Positions 43,933-52,874 of a stretch of DNA of 64,000 bases are shown here, piece by piece. The number at the start of each line of letters is the position of its first letter. Positions within the stretch are counted from its first letter, which is position 1. A program made the translations under genes and the position numbers. A model generated the notes under the pieces. The model was given only the letters and a program-made list of their open reading frames with translations, made no database searches and was not told the origin of the DNA. The DNA comes from Bordetella pertussis 18323 (GTDB taxonomy: Bacteria > Pseudomonadota > Gammaproteobacteria > Burkholderiales > Burkholderiaceae_B), in assembly GCF_000306945.1 (NCBI RefSeq), contig NC_018518.1:3844001-3908000 (forward strand), read 5' to 3'.

Positions 43933-45537
43933 ATGCGTATTTCTCCATTCATCAAGCACACGGCACTGGCGCTGGCCATCGCCGCGGCCGGCCTGTCGGC
44001 CACGGCGAACGCCAAGACTTTCCGCTGGTCGTACCAGGGCGACGCGACGTCGATGGACCCGATGGCGCTGAACGAAACCTTCACGCTCGGCTTCCAGGGC
44101 AATATCTACGAGACGCTGGCCGGCTACGACGGCGAACTGAAGCTGGTGCCGCTGCTGGCCGAAAGCTGGGAGAACACCGAGCCGACCAAATGGGTGTTCA
44201 AGCTGCGCAAGGGCGTCAAGTTCCACGACGGCTCGCCGTTCACGGCCGACGATGTGATTTTCTCGTGGAAGCGCAGCCTGACGCCGGGCTCCGACATGAA
44301 GGGCTACGGCGCCAAGGCCTCCGAGATCCGCAAGATCGACGACCACACCATCGAAGTCATCACGGCCACGCCCAACCCCATCCTGCCGCGCGAATGGGTG
44401 TTCCTGTACATCATGAGCAAGTCGTGGTCGGAAAAGAACAAGACCACCGAGGCGACCAACGTCAAGGGCGACAACCAGGGCAACTACGCCAACCTGCACA
44501 CCAACGGCACCGGCCCCTTCATGGTCACCGAACGCCAGCCCGATGTGAAGACGGTGCTCAAGCGCTTCGACGGGTATTGGGACAAGAACATCAAGACCAA
44601 TATCGACGAGGTGGTCTTCCAGCCGATCTCGCAGGAAGCCACCCGCGTGGCGGCCCTGATATCGGGCGAGATGGACCTGGTGCAGCCGGTGCCCGTGCAG
44701 GACTGGAAGCGCCTGGACGACGCGCCGGGCGTCAGGCCACTGACCGCGCCCGAGGCGCGCGCCATTTTCATCGGCATGGACCAGGCGCGCGACGAACTGC
44801 TGTTCTCGGACGTCAAGGGCAAGAATCCGTTCAAGGACGCCCGGGTACGCGAGGCTGTGGTGCTGGCGGTCGATACCAAGGCCATCAACGACAAGATCAT
44901 GCGCGGCGCGGCCAAGCCGCTGGGCTCGCTGATCGCCACCGCCATCAACGGCTACGACGACTCGTTCGGCGCGCCCATCAAGCCGGACGTCGAGCGCGCC
45001 AAGAAGCTGCTGGCCGAGGCCGGCTATCCCAAGGGCTTCACGGTGACGCTGGATTGCCCCAACGACCGCTACGTCAACGACGAGAAGGTCTGCCAGGCGG
45101 TGGCCGGCATGCTGGCGCGCGTGGGCATCAAGATCAATCTGCTGGCGCAGACCAAGTCGAAGTACTTCGGCAAGATCCTGCTGCAGGCGGGCAACCAGAC
45201 CAGCATGTACATGCTCGGCTGGACGCCGAGCTCGATCGACGCGCACAATGCGCTGCTCAACCTGGCGGCCTGCCGCGACGCCAAGACCGCCGCGGGGCAA
45301 TTCAACCTGGGCGGCTATTGCAACAAGAAGGTCGACGAGCTGACCGCGCAGATCGGCGTGGAGACGGACCAGGCCAAGCGCAACGCCATGATCAAGGAAG
45401 CCTTCGAGATCGTGCGCAAGGAGTACGGCTACCTGCCGCTGCACCAGCAGCCGATGTCCTGGGGCGTCAAGGACAACATCAAACTGATCCAGCGCGCCGA
45501 CGACGTGCTGGACCTGCGCAACGTCGTGATGCCGTAA
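43933..45537 (+). CDS. dppA: Peptide ABC transporter, periplasmic binding protein
   Basis: The product (534 aa) is a cluster C substrate-binding protein (SBP_bac_5). A signal peptide ends S-A-T-A-N-A. Typical marks are G-D-A-T-S-M-D-P-M near the mature start, L-A-E-S-W-E, R-K-G-V-K-F-H-D-G-S-P-F-T-A-D-D-V and G-T-G-P-F-M-V. It would feed peptides to DppBC. The dpp label is by operon type only; oligopeptide or other peptide-like ligands are equally possible. Confidence 0.88.
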   Translation: MRISPFIKHTALALAIAAAGLSATANAKTFRWSYQGDATSMDPMALNETFTLGFQGNIYETLAGYDGELKLVPLLAESWENTEPTKWVFKLRKGVKFHDGSPFTADDVIFSWKRSLTPGSDMKGYGAKASEIRKIDDHTIEVITATPNPILPREWVFLYIMSKSWSEKNKTTEATNVKGDNQGNYANLHTNGTGPFMVTERQPDVKTVLKRFDGYWDKNIKTNIDEVVFQPISQEATRVAALISGEMDLVQPVPVQDWKRLDDAPGVRPLTAPEARAIFIGMDQARDELLFSDVKGKNPFKDARVREAVVLAVDTKAINDKIMRGAAKPLGSLIATAINGYDDSFGAPIKPDVERAKKLLAEAGYPKGFTVTLDCPNDRYVNDEKVCQAVAGMLARVGIKINLLAQTKSKYFGKILLQAGNQTSMYMLGWTPSSIDAHNALLNLAACRDAKTAAGQFNLGGYCNKKVDELTAQIGVETDQAKRNAMIKEAFEIVRKEYGYLPLHQQPMSWGVKDNIKLIQRADDVLDLRNVVMP

Positions 45538-45547
45538 CGTGAGGACC

Positions 45548-45572
45548 GGCGCGGGCCATCGCGGCCCGCGCC
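45548..45572. other. Perfect hairpin between dppA and dppB
   Basis: GGCGCGGGCC at 45548-45557 pairs over all ten bases with GGCCCGCGCC at 45563-45572, with a 5-base loop. No T-run follows. Stable intercistronic hairpins after a binding-protein gene are known to protect the upstream mRNA and give excess binding protein over permease, as in malE-malF. Confidence 0.65.
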
Positions 45573-45614
45573 ATGGGCGACCCGCGCCGTACACGCCAAA
45601 CCAGGGCACCCGAT

Positions 45615-46586
45615 ATGCTTGCTTTCATAGCGCGACGACTTTTTCAGTCGCTGCTGGTCATGCTGACCGTGGCATTGATCGCCTTTTCGATGTTCCGCTA
45701 TGTGGGCGATCCGATCGCCAGCATGGTCGGGCAGGACACCACGCCGCAGCAGCGCGCGCAGCTGCGCGTCGACCTGGGGCTGGACGATCCGTTCGTGGTG
45801 CAGTTCGCGCGCTTTGTCGGCAACGCCGTGCAAGGCGATTTCGGCATTTCGTATCGCCAGCGCCGCCCGGTCGCGGAACTGCTGGAAGAACGCCTGCCCG
45901 CCACGCTCGAACTGTCGTTCGTCTCGGCCCTGATGGCGCTGGTCTTCGGCATTCCCATGGGCATCTATACGGCGCTGCGGCGCCACGGCGTGCTGTCCAA
46001 GACGTTCATGGCGCTCTCGCTGGCAGGCATCTCGCTGCCCACGTTCCTGATCGGCATCCTGCTGATACTGGTGTTCGGCGTGCAATTGCGCTGGCTGCCC
46101 AGCTTCGGGCGCGGCGAGGTCATCTCGCTTGGATGGTGGTCCACCGGGCTGCTCACGCGCTCGGGGCTGGCGGCGCTGATCATGCCGGCCATCACGCTGG
46201 CGCTGTTCCAGATGACGCTCATCATGCGCCTGGTGCGCGCCGAAATGCTGGAGGTGCTGCGCACCGACTTCATCAAGTTCGCGCGCGCCCGTGGCCTGCC
46301 CGAACGATTGATCAACTTCCGCCACGCGCTGAAGAACACGCTGGTGCCGGTGATCACGATCACCGGCCTGCAGCTGGGTTCCATCATCGCTTTCGCCATC
46401 ATCACCGAAACGGTCTTCCAGTGGCCGGGCATGGGCCTGCTGTTCATCCAGGCCATCAGCATGGTGGACATCCCGGTCATGGCCGCCTACCTGGTGCTGA
46501 TCGCCTTTTTCTTCGTCGTCATCAACCTGATCGTCGACATGCTTTATTTCGCCGTCGATCCGCGCCTGCGCGTGCAAAGCAAATGA
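45615..46586 (+). CDS. dppB: Peptide ABC transporter permease
   Basis: DppB-type permease (323 aa) with six helices. The N-terminus M-L-A-F-I-A-R-R-L-F-Q-S and the EAA-type loop near 215-245 (R-A-R-G-L-P-E-R-L-I-N-F-R-H-A-L-K-N) are diagnostic. It lies 10 bases before dppC. Confidence 0.9.
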   Translation: MLAFIARRLFQSLLVMLTVALIAFSMFRYVGDPIASMVGQDTTPQQRAQLRVDLGLDDPFVVQFARFVGNAVQGDFGISYRQRRPVAELLEERLPATLELSFVSALMALVFGIPMGIYTALRRHGVLSKTFMALSLAGISLPTFLIGILLILVFGVQLRWLPSFGRGEVISLGWWSTGLLTRSGLAALIMPAITLALFQMTLIMRLVRAEMLEVLRTDFIKFARARGLPERLINFRHALKNTLVPVITITGLQLGSIIAFAIITETVFQWPGMGLLFIQAISMVDIPVMAAYLVLIAFFFVVINLIVDMLYFAVDPRLRVQSK

Positions 46587-46596
46587 AGGACGCGCC

Positions 46597-47523
46597 ATGA
46601 TTGCCCGTCTCGCTCCCTATTTCGCCCGCGCCAGCGACAGCGATCTCTGGCACAGCTTCAAGCGCTCGCCCGGGGCCATCATCTCGGCCGTCGTCACGCT
46701 GATCATCGTGCTGGGCGCGCTGGCCGCCCCCCTCGTGGCGCCGCACAATCCGTTCGACCTGGCGTCGCTGAACATCATGGACGCCAACACGCCGCCGGCC
46801 TGGGAAGCCGACGGCAACAGCGCCTTCGTGCTGGGCACCGACGACCAGGGCCGCGATATCCTGTCGGCCATCCTGTATGGCTCGCGCGTCTCGCTGCTGG
46901 TGGGCTTTGCCTCGGTGCTGTTCGCCATGGTCCTGGGCGTCACGCTCGGGCTGATCAGCGGCTATGCGGGCGGACGGGTCGACAGCATCATCATGCGCAT
47001 CGCCGACGTGCAGCTCTCGTTTCCCGCCATCCTGGTGGCGCTGCTGATCGACGGCGTGGCGCGCGGCCTGCTGCCGCGTGACATGCACGACAAGCTGGCG
47101 CTGTACGTCCTGATCTTCGCGATCGGCATTTCGGGCTGGGTGCAGTACGCGCGCACGGTGCGCGGCTCGACACTGGTCGAACGCAACAAGGAATACGTGC
47201 AGGCCGCGCGCCTGATCGGCATCGGCCCCTTCACCATCCTGCGCCGCCACATCCTGCCCAACGTCATGGGCCCGGTGCTGGTGATCGCCACCATCCACCT
47301 GGCCATCGCCATCATTACCGAAGCCATGCTGTCGTTTCTCGGCGTGGGCGTGCCGCCCACCGCGCCGTCGCTGGGCACGCTGATACGCATCGGCAACAGC
47401 TACCTGTTCTCGGGCATGTGGTGGATTTCGATCTTCTCGGGCATCGCGCTGGTGGCGCTGGTGCTGTCGGTCAACCTGCTGGGCGACTGGCTGCGCGACG
47501 CCCTCAACCCCAAGCTGCGCTGA
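46597..47523 (+). CDS. dppC: Peptide ABC transporter permease
   Basis: DppC-type permease (308 aa) with a cytoplasmic N-terminus, the OppC_N segment (F-K-R-S-P-G-A-I-I), G-T-D-D-Q-G-R-D-I-L-S near 86 and the loop A-A-R-L-I-G-I-G-P-F-T-I-L-R-R-H-I-L-P-N. The gene is intact and followed after 7 bases by dppD. Confidence 0.9.
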   Translation: MIARLAPYFARASDSDLWHSFKRSPGAIISAVVTLIIVLGALAAPLVAPHNPFDLASLNIMDANTPPAWEADGNSAFVLGTDDQGRDILSAILYGSRVSLLVGFASVLFAMVLGVTLGLISGYAGGRVDSIIMRIADVQLSFPAILVALLIDGVARGLLPRDMHDKLALYVLIFAIGISGWVQYARTVRGSTLVERNKEYVQAARLIGIGPFTILRRHILPNVMGPVLVIATIHLAIAIITEAMLSFLGVGVPPTAPSLGTLIRIGNSYLFSGMWWISIFSGIALVALVLSVNLLGDWLRDALNPKLR

Positions 47524-47530
47524 GACGCTC

Positions 47531-47917
47531 ATGGCATTGTTGGACATCGACAGCATACGCATCGAATTCCCGAGCCGGCGCGGCACGCTGGTGGCCGTCG
47601 ACGGCGTTTCGCTGTCGCTGGAGAAGGGCGAGATCCTCGGCGTGGTGGGCGAGTCCGGCGCCGGCAAATCGACCATCGGCAACGCCGTCATCGGCCTGCT
47701 GGAGGCGCCCGGCCGGCTGGCTGGCGGCGAGGTCCTGCTGGAAGGACGCCGCATCGACACCTTGAGCAACGCCGAGCAGCGCAAGGTGCGCGGCCGCCGC
47801 ATCGGCATGATCTTCCAGGATCCGCTGACTTCGCTCGACCCCTTGCAGACGGTGGAAAGCCAGCTGGTGGAAACCATGCAGGTGCACCTGGACCTGAACC
47901 ACGAACAAGCGCGCTAG
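47531..47917 (+). pseudogene. dppD: Peptide ABC transporter ATPase, truncated by IS481
   Basis: Only about 128 of the usual 320-330 residues remain. Walker A (G-E-S-G-A-G-K-S-T) near 41 and the Q-loop (M-I-F-Q-D-P-L-T-S-L-D-P) near 98 are present, but the signature motif, Walker B and the C-terminal peptide-transporter extension are lost. The frame ends at a TAG within GCTAGC, the six bases that flank IS481. No dppF is seen on the other side of the IS. The transporter cannot work from this locus unless another ATPase substitutes. Confidence 0.93.
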
Positions 47918-48864
47918 CTGTGAAGATTCAATAGGTTGTATTCGTCCAGGTTGAGTCTGGAGATGGGTACAGCGCGCCCGATGCCTTGGTGGGGTCGATG
48001 CCAGTTGTAGTGGTGTAGCCAGGATTTCATGGCATCGGCTCGGTGTTGGGAGTTCTGGTAGGTGTGAGCGTAAGCCCACTCACGCAAGGCCGACTGGATG
48101 AAGCGTTCGGCCTTGCCATTGGTCTGTGGGCGGTAAGGTCGGGTAAAGCGGTGCTTGATGCCCAGCTCATGGCACAGCGCGGCGAAGGCGCGGCTGCGAA
48201 AGGCCGAGCCATTGTCGGTGAGCAAGCGCTGGATGGTCACGCCCAGGCGCTGGTAGTAGGCCACTGCGTCCTTGAGGAACTGGACGGCGCTGGGGAAGCG
48301 CTCGTCGGGGTGGATGTCGGTGAAGGCCACGCGGGCGTGGTCATCGATGGCCACGAAGACGAAGTCCCAGCCGGCCCCCTCAACGGTATCGCGTCGGTTG
48401 CCCGTGACCCGGTGGCCAGGGCGCTGGATACGTCCCAGCTTCTTGATGTCGATGTGCAGCAGATCGCCGGGGGCCTGATGCTCGTAGCGCACCACCGGCT
48501 CGGCCGGCTCCAGGTCGGCCAGGTGCGACAGACCGGCGCGGGCCAGGACGCGGCTGACGGTGCTGGCTGACACGCCCAGCGCCTAGGCGATGCGCGCTTG
48601 GGTCAGCCGCTTGCGGCGCAGCTCCACGATAGCCAGCGCCTTGGCCGGCGCAATCGCTCGGGGCGAGACCGTCGGGCGCGAGGACGCATCGGCCAAGCCC
48701 GCCTGGCCCTGAGCCAGGAAGCGGCCCAGCCATTTGCGCACAGTCGGCGCGGTGACCCCATAGGCGCGGGCCGCTTCAGGCACACAAACTTGATGGGCGA
48801 TCAATTGCTGGACCATTTCGAGTCGACGTAGGAAGGTCAATCGGGCATGCTTATGGGTGTTCAT
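47914..48864 (-). pseudogene. IS481 transposase with internal stop codon
   Basis: The full reading frame (start 48864, stop in the flank at 47914) would give about 316 residues: a helix-turn-helix N-terminus (P-E-A-A-R-A-Y-G-V-T-A-P-T-V-R-K-W) and an rve-type DDE integrase core (D-I-K-K-L-G-R, F-V-A-I-D-D-H, L-L-T-D-N-G-S, and N-G-K-A-E-R). An in-frame TAG at 48583-48585 splits it into 93 and about 219 residues. In context A-R-I-A-stop-A-L-G-V-S the codon is probably a CAG (Gln) changed to TAG. Confidence 0.9.
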
Positions 48865-48961
48865 CCGGCCGGGCTCCTTGAGTGAACTGGGGAGTTGGCG
48901 ATTTCCAGTTTCTCAAATCCGGTTCGGATGAACCATGCATACAACCTATTGAATCTTCACA
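47919..48961 (-). mobile_element. Insertion sequence IS481
   Basis: The element is 1043 bases long. Both ends read TGTGAAGATTCAATAGGTTG inward and stay identical for 23 bases before diverging. The flanks are GCTAGC on the left (47913-47918) and GGTAGC on the right (48962-48967), five of six identical. The neighbours on the two sides are unrelated broken genes (dppD on the left, a gamma-glutamyltransferase on the right), so this copy marks a rearrangement junction rather than a simple insertion. High-copy IS481 is characteristic of B. pertussis. Confidence 0.95.
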
Positions 48962-49989
48962 GGTAGCGCGCCTCGGCGGGGTCGATCGCGCCGGCGCGCG
49001 TGGCCAGGTAGGCGCGGTCGAGCAGCATCTCGGCCGAGACCTCGCGCATCGAGGCAGGGTCGGCCACATAGCGGTTGATGTCGGCGAAGGCCAGTTTCAT
49101 GGCCTCGATCTGGTAGTGATAGAAGTCCGTGCTGTCGGGCTGGCCCAGCTTGCCCGACAGGCCGTCGAGCATGCCCAGCTCCATCAGCGCGCCGATGCCC
49201 TGGCCGCTGGGGCCGATTTCGTGCAGCGTCAGTTCGCCGTACTGCGCGCCGATCGGGTCCACCCAATCCGCCTGGTGCGCGGCCAGGTCGGCCTCGGTCA
49301 GTGCCCCGCCGGTCTCGCGCGCGAACGCGGCGATGCGGACGGCCAGCGCGCCGCGGTAGAACGATTCGCCGTGCGTGTCCGCGATATCCTGCAGCGTATC
49401 GGCTTGCCCAGGGCAGATGAACCGTTCGCCGGGCTGAGGCGTGCGGCCGTTGGGGGGCGAAGGCATCGCGAAAGCCGGGGTCCTGCATGATCGGCTCGGC
49501 CTGGTCCGCCCACTGGCGCGCGGTGATGGGCGTGACCAGGAAGCCGTGGCGCGCGTAGTGCAGGGCCGGCTCGAACAGGCGGGCGAAATCCAGCTTGCCG
49601 AATTTGCGCGACAGCGCCACCCATCCCGACACGGCGCCCGGCACCGTCACGGCGTCCCAGCCGCGCGCGGGCATGGCGTCATGGCGCGAGAAGTATTCCC
49701 GCGTCCAGGCCTGCGGCGCCCGTCCCGAGGCATTCAGGCCATGCAGCTGGCGTCCGTCCCAGATGATGGCGAACAGATCGCCGCCGATGCCGTTCATGCA
49801 CGGGCCCACCACCGTCATGGTGATGGCCGCCGCGATCGCCGCGTCGACGGCGTTGCCGCCAGCCGCCAGCATGCGCATGGCGGCCTGGTTGGCCAGCGGC
49901 TGCTCGGTGCAGACCATGTTCTCGCCCAGCGCGGGCATGCGCTGCGATACGTACGGGAAAGTCCAGTCCAGGGGGAGGGGGGCGGTCAT
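48962..49989 (-). pseudogene. Gamma-glutamyltransferase-like gene, frameshifted and truncated
   Basis: The first frame (from 49989) encodes about 178 residues with the GGT large-subunit start E-N-M-V-C-T-E-Q-P-L-A and A-A-G-G-N-A-V-D-A-A-I-A-A. At a run of six G (plus strand, 49452-49457) the coding moves to another frame, which continues with F-Y-R-G-A-L-A-V-R-I, E-I-G-P-S-G-Q-G-I and A-Y-L-A-T-R. The gene then stops at IS481. The Thr that cleaves and catalyses in this family lies beyond the break, so no active enzyme is possible. The gene is adjacent (4 bases) to the Bug pseudogene. Confidence 0.9.
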
Positions 49990-49993
49990 GCGA

Positions 49994-50865
49994 TTACTCC
50001 TTCTTGGCGCCGACGCGGCGCGCCATTCCGGGCCAGAACGCCAGGTCCTCGGCGGCGATGCGGGCGATATCCTTGGGCGGCTGGAACGCCGGCACCATGC
50101 CGGCGCGCGTCAACGTCTCGATGATCTTGGGGTCTGCCAGCGCGGTGCGCACCGCATCGGTCAGCACCGCGATCACCGCCGGCGGCGTGCCGGCCGGGGC
50201 GACGAACGCGAATGGGTTGTCGGCCTTCAGGTCGGCGATGCCCAGTTCCGCCATCGTGGGGGCATCGGGAAACTGCGGCACGCGGCCGCTGGCGCTGGTG
50301 CCCAGGGCCACCAGCTTGCCGGCCGCCACCGATGCGACGCTGTCGAACATGAACGCGGTCTCGCCGCTCATCAGGCCGGGCAGGGCTTCGGCGCTGCCCT
50401 TGTACGGGACGTGCTCGGCCTGCGCCTTCGATCCGTCCAGGAACAGCGCCGACTCCAGGTGCGACAGCGAGCCCACGCCCTGCGAAGCGTAGTTGTAGCG
50501 GCCGGGCGCGGCCTTCAGCCGGGCGACGAGTTCGGCCACGGTGGCCGACTGATGGCCACGCCCGTGACCGGCAGCAGCGCCATGGTGTAGCCGTCGGGCT
50601 GGTCGCGCACGACGGCGCGCAGGCCCAGCAGCGTGGCCGCGCCGGGGCGGTTTTCCACGATGACCGGCTGGCCCAGCTTGGCGCCCATGCCTTCGGCGAT
50701 GGCGCGCGCGCTGATGTCGCCCGCGCCGCCCGGCGGCGCCGGCACGACCAGCTTGATCGGACGGCTGGGAAAATCCGCGGCGCTGGCGGGCGCGGCGGCC
50801 AGCGCTGCGGCCGCGAAGACGGGCGCGATCAGGCGCGCCAGCGTAAAACAGCGGAAACCGGACAT
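49994..50865 (-). pseudogene. Bug family solute receptor with internal deletion and frameshift
   Basis: The 5' part (from 50865, AGGAG upstream) encodes a signal peptide and the Bug start F-P-S-R-P-I-K-L-V-V-P-A-P-P-G-G through D-G-Y-T-M-A-L-L-P. Near 50540-50555 it leaves the frame. The rest of the family sequence resumes in another frame at A-T-V-A-E-L-V-A-R-L-K-A-A-P-G and continues to a normal C-terminus. About 25-30 residues normally found between these blocks are missing. Probably once an operon with the ggt-like gene that follows. Confidence 0.88.
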
Positions 50866-51033
50866 GAATGCATCTCCTGGGCGGATATGGGCGGGGGAAG
50901 TCAGCGGAAAACGCGCCGCGGCCGGGCTGGCGGCGGGCGAGGTGCTCATCCTATGAGCATATAGTTGCTATGTCAACGTTTTGTGCCGCCGTGTACGGCC
51001 GGCCACGCGTCACCGATGGCGCTGGGGTTGCTT

Positions 51034-51828
51034 CTACCTGACGGGGCCGGCCACGCCGTCCACCAGCACATGGGGGTGGCCGCGCGAGCAGCGTTCCACG
51101 CGCGCCTGGATGCCGTAGACACGCGCCAGCATCGGCGCGTCGATCACGGCGGCCGGCTCGCCGGCCGCCGCCAGCTCTCCGGCGCGGATCAGCAGCGCCT
51201 GGTCGGCATGGCGCAGGGCGATATTGATATCGTGCAGCGCCGCGATGGTGATCAAGCCATGGTCGCGGGTTTCCTGGCACAGCAGGTCCATCACATGGAA
51301 CTGGTAGTTCGGGTCCAGCGCCGATAGCGGCTCGTCGAGCAGCAGCACGCGCGGGCGCCGGATCAGCGCCTGCGCCAGGCCCACCAGCTGCTTCTGTCCG
51401 CCGGACAGTTCGTCGAGGAATTGCAGCGCCAGATGGCCGATGCCCAGCCGTTCGAGCAGGGCGGCGATGGCCGGCGGCCCGATTTGTCCGGCCGCCTCGC
51501 CACCATGCGCGCGCGCCGCGACCAGCACCGATTCGAACACGCGCAAGTGGACATCGGCCGGCAGGCCTTGCGGCAGATAGGCGACCTGCTGCGCCCGCTG
51601 CGCCAGGTCGGCCTGGTCCAGCCTCTGCCCGTCCAGGGCGATCGCGCCGCCGCGCGCGGGCAGCAGTCCCGCCACCGCCTTGAGCAGGGTGGATTTGCCG
51701 CTGCCGTTGGGGCCCAGCAGCGCGGTGAGCGTGCCATGCGGCAAGGGCCCCAGGCTCAGCCCGGCGATGACCGTGCGCGCGCCATAGGCCACGCCCAGGC
51801 CTTCGATGGCCAGTCCTGGCGCGTTCAC
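51034..51828 (-). CDS. FecE-type ABC transporter ATPase (iron/cobalamin family)
   Basis: The product (264 aa from a GTG at 51828) is the ATPase partner of the FecCD-type permease upstream. Walker A is L-L-G-P-N-G-S-G-K-S-T-L-L near 38, the signature is L-S-G-G-Q-K-Q-L-V, Walker B is V-L-L-L-D-E-P-L-S-A-L-D, and the H-loop is A-A-L-H-D-I-N. The GTG overlaps the permease stop (GTGA). Family members import ferric siderophores, heme or cobalamin; no binding protein or receptor gene is next to it. Confidence 0.9.
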   Translation of the reverse strand: MNAPGLAIEGLGVAYGARTVIAGLSLGPLPHGTLTALLGPNGSGKSTLLKAVAGLLPARGGAIALDGQRLDQADLAQRAQQVAYLPQGLPADVHLRVFESVLVAARAHGGEAAGQIGPPAIAALLERLGIGHLALQFLDELSGGQKQLVGLAQALIRRPRVLLLDEPLSALDPNYQFHVMDLLCQETRDHGLITIAALHDINIALRHADQALLIRAGELAAAGEPAAVIDAPMLARVYGIQARVERCSRGHPHVLVDGVAGPVR

Positions 51829-52874
51829 GGGCTTTGCGGGCGGCGCAGCAGCACCGCCACGAAAAAGGGAATGCCCACCAGCGAGGTCACGATGCCCACC
51901 GGCACGATCACCCCCGGCACCAGGCTCTTGGACACCGAGGCGGCCAGCGACAGGATCAGCGCGCCGGTCAGCGCGCTGCCAGGCAGGTAGAAGCGGTGAT
52001 CCTCGCCGAACAGGCGGCGGGCGATGTGGGGCGCCACCAGCCCGATGAAGCCGATCGTGCCGGCGAATGCCACCGCCAGCGCCGCCAGCAGGCTGATGCG
52101 GCACAGGGCGGCCAGGCGCAGCCGGCGCACGTCCACGCCGAAGCTGGCCGCGCGCGTTTCGCCCAGCCGCAGGGCGGTCAGCCGCCAGGCGTGGCGCAGC
52201 GCCAGCGGCAGGGCCAGCGCGCAGGCGAGCGCCAGGATGCCCACGCTGGCCCAATCGGCGCGCGCCATGCTGCCCATGGTCCAGAACACCAGATTCTGCA
52301 GCGCCTGGGCGCTGGCGGTGAACTGGATCAGCGAGATCAGCGCATTGAAGGTGAAGACCAGCGCGATGCCGAACAGCACGATGGCCGGCGCGCCGATCGC
52401 ACGGTGCCGCGCCACCTGGTCCAGCAGCAGGCCGGCCAGCGCGGCGAACAGGAAAGCGTAAAGCGGCACCAGCCAGGGCGCGGCCACGCCGGGCACGCCG
52501 ACGTGCAGCACGATGGCCAGCGAAGCGCCCAGCGCCGCCGCGGAGGAAACGCCAAGCGTGAACGGACTGGCCAGCGGATTGTTCAGGATGGTCTGCATCT
52601 CGGCCCCCGCCAGGCCCAGCGCCATGCCGACGATGGCGGCCATGGCGGCCTGCGGCAGGCGGATGTCCCAGACGATGACGCGGGCCGCCGTATCGGCGGC
52701 GCCGGGTTGCAGCAGGGTGCGCCAGAGGTCGGCCAGGGTCAGGCCGGCGGGACCCAGCGCGGCGTCGGCGGCCAGGGCCGCGCAGGCCGCCGCCGCCAGG
52801 GCGGCCATCAGCCACCGGCGGCGCCGCAGCAGGCGGCCGTAGGCCCGCACCGCGTCGGGAGCGGCCTCGGCCAT
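51825..52874 (-). CDS. FecCD family ABC transporter permease
   Basis: This 349 aa permease has about ten helices. Marks are the [21 protein letters not shown] block near 70, [11 protein letters not shown], and [13 protein letters not shown] near 265. The start codon touches the CpoB stop with one shared base, so translation is coupled to the end of the tol operon. Substrate is unknown (iron chelate or cobalamin class). Confidence 0.92.
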   Translation of the reverse strand: MAEAAPDAVRAYGRLLRRRRWLMAALAAAACAALAADAALGPAGLTLADLWRTLLQPGAADTAARVIVWDIRLPQAAMAAIVGMALGLAGAEMQTILNNPLASPFTLGVSSAAALGASLAIVLHVGVPGVAAPWLVPLYAFLFAALAGLLLDQVARHRAIGAPAIVLFGIALVFTFNALISLIQFTASAQALQNLVFWTMGSMARADWASVGILALACALALPLALRHAWRLTALRLGETRAASFGVDVRRLRLAALCRISLLAALAVAFAGTIGFIGLVAPHIARRLFGEDHRFYLPGSALTGALILSLAASVSKSLVPGVIVPVGIVTSLVGIPFFVAVLLRRPQSP

